Shown: positions 23,963-31,014 of the stretch, piece after piece
Layout of the letters: each line of letters begins with the position of its first letter
Position numbering within the stretch: position 1 is the stretch's first letter
Source: JBLHHI01 sp047614125
GTDB lineage: Bacteria > Bacteroidota > Bacteroidia > NS11-12g > UBA9320
Direction: 5' to 3'
Assembly: GCA_047614125.1 (NCBI GenBank)
Contig: JBLHHI010000025.1
Location: forward strand, 1-31,014
Length of the DNA stretch: 31,014 bases
The notes under the pieces: generated by a model
The model's database searches: none
Told to the model about the DNA's origin: nothing
What the model saw: only the letters and a program-made list of their open reading frames with translations
Made by a program: the position numbers and the translations under genes

Positions 23963-24844
23963 ATGAAGCCAAAATATATTTTACTGTTGTCGATTGTTCT
24001 AATATCAACCAATGCATTTAGCTATGTAACCAATAATCATGGTTTTAATCATGTTAATGATGTTGATACCTCAACGGTTATGGATGGCTCGGTGAAGTCA
24101 TCAACAACCACATTCTATATGAAATATGGCAATGTGCCTATTTATGACACCGTTTGGTGCGAATTGATTGTAGATTCTGACAATTCTTCTTTTAACAATT
24201 CGCTAAATGACGCTATGAACAAAATCAAGCGAGATATTCCAATCGGAAAAGAAGAGTTTGAACAAGCTGAGAATAAATTTCGTTTGAAATACGTCTTCAC
24301 TAAGGCGGAATTGAGCTCGGCCATTGAGAAAGAAAAAAAGGGTTGGAAATTGCATACCACATGCTTAAAACAGTACTCACTTACTTGCGTAGAACCAAGT
24401 TATAACAAAACAGATTTAAAAGAGCTTCGTTTTATTGGTCCGCACAAAACCAGCACAGTGGATGCACAGAGCGCAGGATATGGGAAAATACACAACGCTC
24501 TTTGGAGCGACTTTTACTTTTTGCTGCCCATCGAATGCAAGGTTGGTGAAATATTGGAAGGTAAAGGTGGAAAGTTGAATATCACGCTCCTTGATTTACC
24601 GCCATTAATTGGGAGCAAAACAGGAAAATTTACGGTTTTATGTTTACGAGACAGTTTTGGATTTGACATTTCTAGGATGGATTTGAAAAAAACAATAGTT
24701 AGCAGCGCCTTTGATCTAAAGTGGGACAAGGAGAATAAAACATATTTTATACCTCTTAATAAAAAGGCATCCAAGAAAGTGCTCGAATTTCTTGGCAAGG
24801 AGGACGATCTCATGGTGGTAGCTCAAAAAAGCTACTTTTATTAA
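23963..24844 (+). CDS. Exported protein of an unrecognised family, paralogue 2
   Basis: A 293-residue protein starting MKPKYILLLSIVLISTNAFS, a clean signal peptide. An in-frame start further upstream (23879) would put a polar head before the signal and span the -7 box, so it is rejected. It shares with the protein at 19582-20508 the words YMKYGNVPIYDTVWCEL, SDFYFLLPI, EGKGGK, DLPPL and a closing DLMVVAQKS. The middle third is diverged and has extra cysteines (HTTCLKQYSLTCVEP). No known domain, lipobox or sorting signal is visible. It is followed by the bestrophin gene 69 bases downstream. Confidence 0.75.
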   Translation: MKPKYILLLSIVLISTNAFSYVTNNHGFNHVNDVDTSTVMDGSVKSSTTTFYMKYGNVPIYDTVWCELIVDSDNSSFNNSLNDAMNKIKRDIPIGKEEFEQAENKFRLKYVFTKAELSSAIEKEKKGWKLHTTCLKQYSLTCVEPSYNKTDLKELRFIGPHKTSTVDAQSAGYGKIHNALWSDFYFLLPIECKVGEILEGKGGKLNITLLDLPPLIGSKTGKFTVLCLRDSFGFDISRMDLKKTIVSSAFDLKWDKENKTYFIPLNKKASKKVLEFLGKEDDLMVVAQKSYFY

Positions 24845-24913
24845 AGATGGGCCCAAATCTTGAAAAGGCAATTTATTTTAGCCGTTCATTAATGGTAATA
24901 TTGCTAAACAACT

Positions 24914-25963
24914 ATGTACGTACAAAGAAGATTTCCTTTTAAGAGTGTTTTGGTTTGGACCCGACGAGAACTCATGTTTTTTGTTGTTCTAGCAACGGTT
25001 TACACCATTCTCTTTGAGCTAATAAACATTAAGTGGTTGCAGGTTCCATTGGCTCCAGTTGCACTTATTGGTACTGCCGTGGCCTTTATGGTGGGTTTTC
25101 AAAACAATGCAGCCTACGACCGAATATGGGAGGCAAGAAAGATTTGGGGTGGAATTGTAAATTCTTCTCGATCTTTAATCATAACGGTAAGGGATAGCTT
25201 TTACATGCACCGATCGGAAGCGACCAAGGAAGAAACAGAGCTTTTAAGAACCATAACACATCGGCACATTGCATGGTTAACCGCCCTGCGTTTTGCTATG
25301 CGAACTAAAAAATCGTGGGAAGCATCGTATGAAGAAATTCATGAAAAGGAGACCTTTTTCTACAACGTTCCAGAATTTAAATCCCAACTTGAAGACGAAA
25401 TAAAACCCTACCTTTCTGCAGAGGAGTACGAATATGTAATGCGCATGGACAACAAGCCCAATGCGTTGATTAGTCTGCAATCGAAGCATTTGAGACAAAT
25501 TACAGATGACAAGAAATTATGGGATTTCACCTTGTTGAATCTGCAACAAATCCTACAGGAACTCACGGCCTTACAGGGAAAGTCGGAGCGAATTAAAAAC
25601 TTTCCGTATCCCAAACAATACGGAAGTATAGGATATCATTTCGTTCATATTTTCATGTGGTTATTGCCCATGGCAATCATACCTGCATTTGCATCCTTAG
25701 GAATGGACATGGTAGAAACCAACCCCTTGATTGGCAAGTATTTTGTGTGGCTAAACATACCATTTACGGTAATCGTTATATGGGTTTTTAACACAATGTT
25801 ACGGATTGGTTTGGCGGGCGAAAACCCGTTTGAAGGCTCTCCGAATGATGTGCCAATTTCCAACATATCGAGAGGAATTACACGCGATATTTTACAGCTT
25901 ATTGATGAGGATCCTAAAAACATTCCGGAGCCTTTCGAAAATGTGAACAATGTTCAGATGTAG
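24914..25963 (+). CDS. Bestrophin-family anion channel
   Basis: A 349-residue inner-membrane protein of the bestrophin (UPF0187) family, which form pentameric chloride or small-anion channels. Membrane segments lie near 19-37, 43-62, 241-263 and 276-298. The diagnostic segment after the second helix, GFQNNAAYDRIWEARKIWGG (61-80), is intact. So are RIKNFPYPKQY (226-236), which precedes the third helix, and the C-terminal GENPFEGSPNDVPIS (302-316). Length is usual for the short bacterial forms. It has no operon partner and converges with the decarboxylase gene across about 90 bases with no obvious strong terminator. The transported ion is inferred from the family. Confidence 0.9.
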   Translation: MYVQRRFPFKSVLVWTRRELMFFVVLATVYTILFELINIKWLQVPLAPVALIGTAVAFMVGFQNNAAYDRIWEARKIWGGIVNSSRSLIITVRDSFYMHRSEATKEETELLRTITHRHIAWLTALRFAMRTKKSWEASYEEIHEKETFFYNVPEFKSQLEDEIKPYLSAEEYEYVMRMDNKPNALISLQSKHLRQITDDKKLWDFTLLNLQQILQELTALQGKSERIKNFPYPKQYGSIGYHFVHIFMWLLPMAIIPAFASLGMDMVETNPLIGKYFVWLNIPFTVIVIWVFNTMLRIGLAGENPFEGSPNDVPISNISRGITRDILQLIDEDPKNIPEPFENVNNVQM

Positions 25964-26056
25964 GTGGTTTGCAGCTATTTACCTACTTGGTGTTTGGATT
26001 TCCCTAAGCGAATATGTCAAAAAAATCACATCGGTAATAACAAGATGAAGGGTTGA

Positions 26057-27412
26057 TCATAAAGAGGTCGCAGCCTCTTCCAGCGTCTTAAAGAAATGAA
26101 GAATATCTTCTTTCGTGTTGGTTGAATTTACCGTAACCAACCGCACAAACTCATCGGCTTCAAATTTGCCATAGCCAACTAGGGTAGCAGCATCTTCGTA
26201 CAGTAACGTGCACAGTGTGGTTGCTGGTATGTTTTTGTAGTTGAAACAAACGGATACAGAATCTGGATAGCTGTAGAGGGTATAGTCCGAATGATTGGTT
26301 ACATATTGTCGCGCCACATCGGCCAGATAAAACTGATTGTCAACTATTTCTGACAGGCCTTTGTTGCCAACAGCCTTCCAAAGGGTCCAAAGCTTCAAGG
26401 CATCATTTCTCCTACCGCACTGTATGGAAGTTTTGCCAAGGTCAAAATCATCGGCGTCGGTTTGATAAAGATATTCTGCATCGTTCGAAAAAGACTTCGA
26501 TAGATCTTCTCTGTTTTTAGTTACTACGATTGAGCAAGTTAACGGAGTTCCGAGCATTTTATGAGCATTGAAACTAAAGCTATCGCTCAGTTCAATTCCG
26601 TTTAATAGGTGCTTATATTTCTTACTAAAAATTACACCACCACAATACGCTCCATCTACATGAAGCCACAAGTTGTGTTCTTTGCAAACCGTGGATACTT
26701 CAGGTATTCGGTCGAAAGCCCCAAGCACGGTTGTACCGGCGGTCACATTTACAAAAAATGGGGTGAAACCTTCTTGTTTGTCTTTCTCTACTTGGCGCGC
26801 AAGGTCTACAGGGTCCATTTCTCCCAACGAGTTGGTTTTAACATACCGAACATGATCCCTTCCAACGCCCATGAAACTTGCATTTTTGGGGATAGAATAG
26901 TGAGACTCTACGGAGGTATAAAGCGTCATTTTTTGAGTTACCCCCTGATTTCGAGTCGTTTGCACAGCACGATCTCGGCCCATTATCATGGCCATAAAGT
27001 TGCTCATACTTCCTCCAGGAGCAATGGTGCCGTCCGCCTTATCGCTGTAGCCAACAAGCTTACATACTTCCGTTAAGATCGCTTTTTCGATGCCTACTTG
27101 AGGGCCGGCCACCTTGTACGTGTACATGCTGTTATTTAGTATTACCGCCAGTAAATCACCTATTACGGCCTTATCCTGTCTGCCACCAAATAGTTGATTG
27201 AAAAAAAGCTTTGAAGAAGTTCGAGGAGTATGCAGAACCACTTTGCTTACGATCTGCTCCCATTCAGAATCTGAGAGTCCTTCGTCTTCAAAATTGATGT
27301 TTAGGTTCTCATCTAATTGATCGGGGTCAAGAGGTTTTACAACGGGCTCAATTGATTCACGAGAAATTAATTTGTCTACTAATTGTTTAAAAAACTGTAT
27401 TTCCGATTGCAT
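26057..27412 (-). CDS. Group II PLP decarboxylase, probable cysteine sulfinate decarboxylase
   Basis: I chose the ATG at 27410-27412 (MQSEIQFFK), giving 451 residues; a TTG 15 bases upstream is the alternative. It belongs to the glutamate/cysteine-sulfinate decarboxylase group of fold-type I PLP enzymes. Residues visible are the stacking His171 (SVESHYSIP), Asp253 (LHVDGAY), the PLP lysine Lys285 (SFNAHKMLGTPL), and QCGRRNDALKLWTLWKA. The substrate loop reads FFNQLFGG; animal CSAD has FFNQLFSG where GAD has FFNQLSTG, so Phe75 points to cysteine sulfinate. It is divergent from cysteine dioxygenase, whose product is that substrate. The expected product is hypotaurine. Aspartate or glutamate decarboxylation cannot be excluded from sequence. 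Confidence 0.82.
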   Translation of the reverse strand: MQSEIQFFKQLVDKLISRESIEPVVKPLDPDQLDENLNINFEDEGLSDSEWEQIVSKVVLHTPRTSSKLFFNQLFGGRQDKAVIGDLLAVILNNSMYTYKVAGPQVGIEKAILTEVCKLVGYSDKADGTIAPGGSMSNFMAMIMGRDRAVQTTRNQGVTQKMTLYTSVESHYSIPKNASFMGVGRDHVRYVKTNSLGEMDPVDLARQVEKDKQEGFTPFFVNVTAGTTVLGAFDRIPEVSTVCKEHNLWLHVDGAYCGGVIFSKKYKHLLNGIELSDSFSFNAHKMLGTPLTCSIVVTKNREDLSKSFSNDAEYLYQTDADDFDLGKTSIQCGRRNDALKLWTLWKAVGNKGLSEIVDNQFYLADVARQYVTNHSDYTLYSYPDSVSVCFNYKNIPATTLCTLLYEDAATLVGYGKFEADEFVRLVTVNSTNTKEDILHFFKTLEEAATSL

Positions 27413-27493
27413 AGATATAATGGTCAAAAATGTAACATTTTACTCAATAAACCACGGATTTTGTGCTTGGAATTCGGTTGCAATTAAATAAAT

Positions 27494-27501
27494 TAACTTT
27501 G
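27494..27501 (+). promoter_or_regulatory. -7 box of the cysteine dioxygenase gene
   Basis: TAACTTTG fits TAnnTTTG and ends 19 bases before the ATG at 27521. TTG words lie 13 and 24 bases upstream; neither spacing is ideal. The divergent decarboxylase promoter must share this short region of about 108 bases. Confidence 0.5.
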
Positions 27502-27520
27502 GAGCGGTATAAAGCTAGTT

Positions 27521-28060
27521 ATGTCGATACAACAAGAAACAACAGAATTAGATCAAATTATTACACTCCTAGGCGATTCTGATTTAGCAAATGCGGCGGA
27601 GATAACGAAACAAATTGCAGTGCCCAGAGAGCAGCTCGAACCCTTTATGTTTTGGAACGAGGGTGAATATACACGTAATTGCTTAGCAAGGGGCAACAAC
27701 TATGAGTTGCTTCTCTTGTGTTGGAGCGAAGGTCAAAAAACAGCAATACATTGTCACGATGGTCAAGAATGCTGGGTAAAAGTAATCTCAGGTAGTTTTA
27801 AAGAATGTATTTACCGCTTCGATGAAGAGAGCTTAAAATTGTCGATGCTCTCAACAGAAGTTATCGGCAACAACGAAACAACGATTATGGTGGATGGAAG
27901 TTTGTATCATTCTTTAGAAAACACAAATTCCGGACGTGCGGTGAGTTTGCACTTATATATGAACCCAATCGATAAATGTACCGTCTACGATGCGAATCAA
28001 AACTGCTTCGTTGAAAAAAAACTGGCCTATTATTCGGAGCGTGGAGTGATATGTGGATAA
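27521..28060 (+). CDS. Cysteine dioxygenase, animal-like active site
   Basis: A 179-residue cupin that oxidises L-cysteine to cysteine sulfinate with Fe(II) and O2. Aligned by eye with mammalian CDO, the iron ligands are His77, His79 (TAIHCHDGQEC) and His130 (LYHSLEN). Arg52 (YTRN) would hold the substrate carboxylate. Ser142-His144-Tyr146 (VSLHLY) form the second-sphere triad. Cys84 sits five residues after the second His, at the place of the cysteine that forms the Cys-Tyr cofactor in animal CDO, with Tyr146 as partner. Most bacterial CDOs have Gly there. Length is close to the usual 180-200. It is divergent from the probable CSAD, implying a hypotaurine route. Confidence 0.9.
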   Translation: MSIQQETTELDQIITLLGDSDLANAAEITKQIAVPREQLEPFMFWNEGEYTRNCLARGNNYELLLLCWSEGQKTAIHCHDGQECWVKVISGSFKECIYRFDEESLKLSMLSTEVIGNNETTIMVDGSLYHSLENTNSGRAVSLHLYMNPIDKCTVYDANQNCFVEKKLAYYSERGVICG

Positions 28061-28155
28061 TCCCTGATTTATTTGTCCTTTGAGGGATGTTCACCCGCGT
28101 ACTGCTTCACACTAATTATAAAATGTTTAGCATTCCAGTTCATCTTGCTTTACCC

Positions 28156-28163
28156 TATTTTTG
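28156..28163 (+). promoter_or_regulatory. -7 box of the small secreted protein gene
   Basis: TATTTTTG fits TAnnTTTG and ends 18 bases before the ATG at 28182. It places the in-frame upstream codons (from 28161) inside the promoter, favouring the later start. Confidence 0.45.
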
Positions 28164-28181
28164 GAAAAACAGAAATTCGCT

Positions 28182-28625
28182 ATGATTCGAATCACAAGCA
28201 TTATTGCCTTCTTGCTGGCAATAACCTTCAACAGCTTTGCACAGAAAACGCCTATGGACACACTTGGAATTACCAACGGGTCGGTTCACATGAAAGGAAG
28301 CTTTCCGTACAACAAGTTTTTAAAGAAATACAAGGGCGAAAACGAACTTGTGATCCATATTTGGTATAACCCTTCGGGGAGCAGCATGGATAAAAAAGAA
28401 ATAAAAGTCGGCAAAGATGAAGTCTACTTTTTATACGGAAGAAACCACAAAACAGGTCTGTCGGAAATGGACTTTAAGTTTGGATCAAATGCAAAAGCGG
28501 CCTTTTCGAAAAAGAAAGAAAAGGAAATGATTGAATTCATCGACTTCTTTGAATTCGAGGTTTTTATCAAACAAAACTTCAACGCCTATTTGGCCATGGA
28601 AGCCTTGGAGCGTGCGTTGGAATGA
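28182..28625 (+). CDS. Small exported protein of unknown function
   Basis: 147 residues starting MIRITSIIAFLLAITFNSFA, a clear signal peptide cleaved near FAQ. The start was chosen for the signal and the upstream -7 box. The mature part is short, charged and Lys-rich (KKYKGENELVIHIWYN, GKDEVYFLYGRNHK, FSKKKEKEMIEF) with an amphipathic C-terminal helix (FNAYLAMEALERALE). No known domain, lipobox or sorting tail was recognised. It lies between cysteine dioxygenase and the sugar porter on the same strand but has its own promoter candidate, so a link to either is not implied. Confidence 0.7.
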   Translation: MIRITSIIAFLLAITFNSFAQKTPMDTLGITNGSVHMKGSFPYNKFLKKYKGENELVIHIWYNPSGSSMDKKEIKVGKDEVYFLYGRNHKTGLSEMDFKFGSNAKAAFSKKKEKEMIEFIDFFEFEVFIKQNFNAYLAMEALERALE

Positions 28626-28705
28626 AATTTGGAAATCTATGACTAAGCATCCACTCGAGTCATGAAACATATTGATGCAACAAAAACATATCAAAAGAAT
28701 AATAA

Positions 28706-30052
28706 ATGACAGCACTTAAAAGCAAGGTAACTTGGTGGACGTTTGCAGTGGCCTTGGCTGGATTTCTATTTGGCTTCGATACCGTTGTAATATCAGGAGC
28801 CAATCAACCCATTAAAGAATTGTGGCAAACAACACCCCTTTTTCATGGAACCTTTATTATGTCGATGGCCTTATGGGGTACCGTTGTTGGAGCTTTGTTG
28901 GGAGGTATTCCCAGCGAAAAATGGGGTCGGAAACCCGTCTTGCTTGCCATTGGCATTTTATATCTCGTATCTGCCGTTGGGAGCGCGCTGGCTCCAGATC
29001 CGTACAGCTTTTCACTTTTTCGATTTTTAGGTGGATTAGGAGTTGGAGCTTCTTCGGTGGCGGCTCCGGCTTTTATTTCTGAAATTTCTTCTAAAACAAA
29101 TCGTGGACGATTGGTCGCCAGCTATCAATTCAACATCGTGCTGGGCATTTTTGTTGCCTTCTTTTCGAACTACTTATTGGCTGGTTTTGGAGGTGAAAAC
29201 GATTGGCGTTGGATGCTGGGTGTGGAGGCCATTCCCGCGGTATTGTATTGCATCTTAATCATTGGCGTACCCGAAAGTCCAAGGTGGCTAGCCGTTGTAA
29301 AAGGCAAGAAGGATGAAGCCATTCAAATTTTGAAATCGACTGTTGGAGACGCAAACGCTTTGTTAGAATACAATGAGATCATGTCTCATTCAACCGATGA
29401 ATCCAAACCCAAGCTCTTTATTAAAAAGCTGCGAAAGCCGTTAACCTTAGCTTTTTTGTTGGCCTTCTTCAATCAGTGGTCGGGCATAAATTTTATTCTG
29501 TACTACGCACCGGAGATTTTAGAGAAGGCAGGTTTAGCTGGAAAGGAGTCGTTGTTCAGCAGCATCTCGATAGGTGGTGTAAACTTGATATTTACCATGC
29601 TGGGCATGTATTTAATCGACCGACTGGGGCGTAAGCAACTCCTCTTTTATGGATCCATCGGATACATCGTTAGTTTGAGCGCCGTTGCTTATGGTTTCTT
29701 TGTAGGGGCTGGCGCCGGTTTCCTCTTATTTTTCTTGTGCCTATTTATTGCTTCGCATGCCATAGGGCAAGGTGCGGTAATTTGGGTTTTTATTGCCGAG
29801 ATTTTCCCCAATAAGGTGCGCGCTTACGGACAAGCCTTTGGATCGAGTGTTCATTGGATTTTTGCGGCTTTTATTACTTTGATAACTCCCGTGTTTTTAG
29901 ATAAGGAGGATGGATTGGTAGGGGATAACCCATGGCCAATTTTTACATTTTTTGCCGGGATGATGGTTATTCAGTTACTCTGGGTGATTTTGAAGGTTCC
30001 GGAAACGAAGGGCGTTAGTTTGGAAGCGTTGGAGGAAGAAATGGTGGAGTGA
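28706..30052 (+). CDS. MFS sugar porter (SP family), proton symporter type
   Basis: A 448-residue inner-membrane transporter with twelve expected helices. Sugar porter landmarks are in order: GFLFGFDTVVISG (19-31), EKWGRKP (71-77), RFLGGLGVGASS (106-117) with the PAFISEIS motif, PESPRWL (189-195), FNQWSGINFILYYAPEI (255-271), DRLGRK (305-310), GQGAVIWVFIAEIFP (354-368) and PETKG (432-436). It resembles the XylE/glucose group in length and motifs. The substrate is probably a hexose or pentose but cannot be fixed from sequence. No catabolic genes lie beside it. The start ATG is preceded by AATAATAA with no strong Shine-Dalgarno, as usual for this phylum. Confidence 0.9.
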   Translation: MTALKSKVTWWTFAVALAGFLFGFDTVVISGANQPIKELWQTTPLFHGTFIMSMALWGTVVGALLGGIPSEKWGRKPVLLAIGILYLVSAVGSALAPDPYSFSLFRFLGGLGVGASSVAAPAFISEISSKTNRGRLVASYQFNIVLGIFVAFFSNYLLAGFGGENDWRWMLGVEAIPAVLYCILIIGVPESPRWLAVVKGKKDEAIQILKSTVGDANALLEYNEIMSHSTDESKPKLFIKKLRKPLTLAFLLAFFNQWSGINFILYYAPEILEKAGLAGKESLFSSISIGGVNLIFTMLGMYLIDRLGRKQLLFYGSIGYIVSLSAVAYGFFVGAGAGFLLFFLCLFIASHAIGQGAVIWVFIAEIFPNKVRAYGQAFGSSVHWIFAAFITLITPVFLDKEDGLVGDNPWPIFTFFAGMMVIQLLWVILKVPETKGVSLEALEEEMVE

Positions 30053-30132
30053 TCACTCATTGGTTAAAAGTTGAATGGTTGGACAAATTCTTTCGATTTT
30101 CAAATCAGTCCCCATTGCATTCAAACAAATGA

Positions 30133-30495
30133 CTTATTCGAAACTTAAGCTTCGTGCGAAGTGCATTATTTAAGTGGACGGGTAAAAACGCATTCTGCTC
30201 CAATACCTTGACTTCCAGTATTGAAGTCACCAGCGGCTTTCGATTTGGCATGGTCTCTCCGGAAAAACGTACTGTTTTGTATCCCAACCCAACAGAGAAT
30301 TATCTGAATATTCGGCTTTCTGAACAATCGCTTCCGGCCCAAATTGTTACTTGGGATAGCAAAGGTTCTTTGGTCAAAAGCTCAGAAATTGGTGAGCTTA
30401 ACATAGCGTTGGATTTAACTAATCTACGACCAGGATTGTATCTGTATAGAATCTCGGGTGGTGTAAATTATGTTGGAAGGTTTATTAAGGAATAA
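30133..30495 (+). pseudogene. Orphan T9SS type A sorting tail
   Basis: The frame is open from 30133 but has no ATG or signal peptide before the sorting domain. The domain is complete: RTVLYPNPTENYLNIRL, AQIVTWDSKGSLVKS, LDLTNLRPGLYLYRISGG, FIKE. A sorting domain works only at the end of an exported protein, so this is the remnant of a lost secreted gene. The upstream sequence from 30053 shows no continuing reading frame. Confidence 0.7.
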
Positions 30496-30744
30496 AGGAG
30501 TTCGAATAAAATTACAAGGCTTCGCGGCTGTGAATCGTCTGATTTGTATGAGAATTCCTGTGAGCCATATGTTGAACATTTATGTTGGCCTTTAATCCAA
30601 TATATTAGGGTAATTCAAGAACTAATTACAACAAAGATTTACAGCCATATTGGTTTGCTAAATTTAAGTCTTTGGAAGCATAGTTTGAGTTCAGAATTCC
30701 GTAAATTTATTATCCAACTAGGGTCTAATTCTCGAATTGATGTG
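30496..30744. other. Intergenic, nothing supported
   Basis: About 250 AT-rich bases between the orphan sorting tail and the interrupted barrel gene. A plus-strand open frame at 30544-30765 has no recognisable features and runs into the opposite-strand coding sequence. No repeat or terminator was seen. Confidence 0.5.
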
Positions 30745-31014
30745 CTAGGCAAAATAATATTTTAATCTGAAGAGGAAGAAATCGGTATTTCTAGTACCAT
30801 AGTTAGTCATGACAAATCGCGGAATATTGCTATTAAGAGCTTCCGCTTTAGCATTGGTTTCTTTTGCAATGAAGTAGTTACCGATTGTGAGTCTATCCCG
30901 TATTTTGTGTTTGACTAAAAAATCAACATATTAGTTTGCAGGGTTAATTCTTTCTTCGAAGTAAATATACAATTGATTATACACTTGGCTCCAGCCCATT
31001 CTGGATTTTTGCCA
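30745..31014 (-). pseudogene. C-terminal end of an outer-membrane barrel gene with in-frame TAA, cut by the window edge
   Basis: Minus-strand reading from the right edge gives MGWSQVYNQLYIYFEERINP, then a TAA at 30931-30933, then in the same frame YVDFLVKHKIRDRLTIGNYF, PRFVMTNYGTRN and a closing strand TDFFLFRLKYYFA before the stop at 30745-30747. The ending, a run of alternating aromatic residues, is typical of large Bacteroidota outer-membrane receptors. The start lies outside the window. The stop codon sits in a continuous frame with no indel, as in the gene at 175-855. Confidence 0.55.

Noticed and set aside
30544..30765. Plus-strand open frame of 73 codons
   Set aside because: No start context, no domain, and it ends inside a better-supported minus-strand barrel gene.
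175..31014. Stop-codon reassignment of TAA
   Set aside because: Although several genes have in-frame TAA codons, intact genes here terminate at TAA and the interrupted genes also carry frameshifts, TAG or TGA.

Overview
The window looks like a chromosomal segment of a Bacteroidota bacterium, most likely from the Flavobacteriales. The grounds are: several secreted proteins with type IX secretion (T9SS) C-terminal sorting domains of type A (YPNP start) and type B; lipoproteins with short Bacteroidota-style signals; a stand-alone homocysteine-methyltransferase half of a split MetH; BshA of bacillithiol synthesis; and -7 promoter boxes of the TAnnTTTG type. No tRNA, rRNA, CRISPR array or phage structural gene was seen.

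Layout. 1-2 kb: a tandem repeat at the left edge, an outer-membrane protein gene broken by a stop codon, and a small GIY-YIG nuclease gene between copies of a REP-like palindrome. 2-8 kb: intact minus-strand housekeeping genes (rhomboid protease plus oligopeptidase B; metH N-terminal half plus bshA). 8-13 kb: a thioredoxin-fold protein, a YkuD-type lipoprotein, a DUF4382 lipoprotein, a lipoprotein of five Cys-rich repeats, and threonine aldolase. 13-24 kb: an accessory region with many decayed genes. These are a lipoprotein, the tail of a T9SS type B protein, an AbiH-like phage-defence gene, a thioredoxin-like gene, two outer-membrane barrel genes and an LpxR-type lipid A deacylase. Among them sit intact secreted genes: a heme/copper monooxygenase-like protein, a LamG repeat protein, and two paralogues of an unrecognised family. 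25-30 kb: a bestrophin channel, a divergent decarboxylase/cysteine dioxygenase pair, a small secreted protein and an MFS sugar porter. The right edge holds an orphan T9SS tail and an interrupted barrel gene.

A non-autonomous, MITE-like element of about 259 bp with terminal inverted repeats starting CCTGAGTTCGATT occurs as two nearly identical copies (5531-5789 and 18314-18572), plus one diverged copy and one truncated copy abutting at 10658-11065. One copy splits the LpxR-type pseudogene; another lies next to the bshA stop codon.

The clearest functional system is the divergent pair at 26.1-28.1 kb. Cysteine dioxygenase would make cysteine sulfinate, and a group II decarboxylase with a CSAD-like active-site loop would convert it to hypotaurine. 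With metH1-bshA this gives the window two loci of sulfur-amino-acid and thiol metabolism. All calls come from reading the sequence; no search was run.
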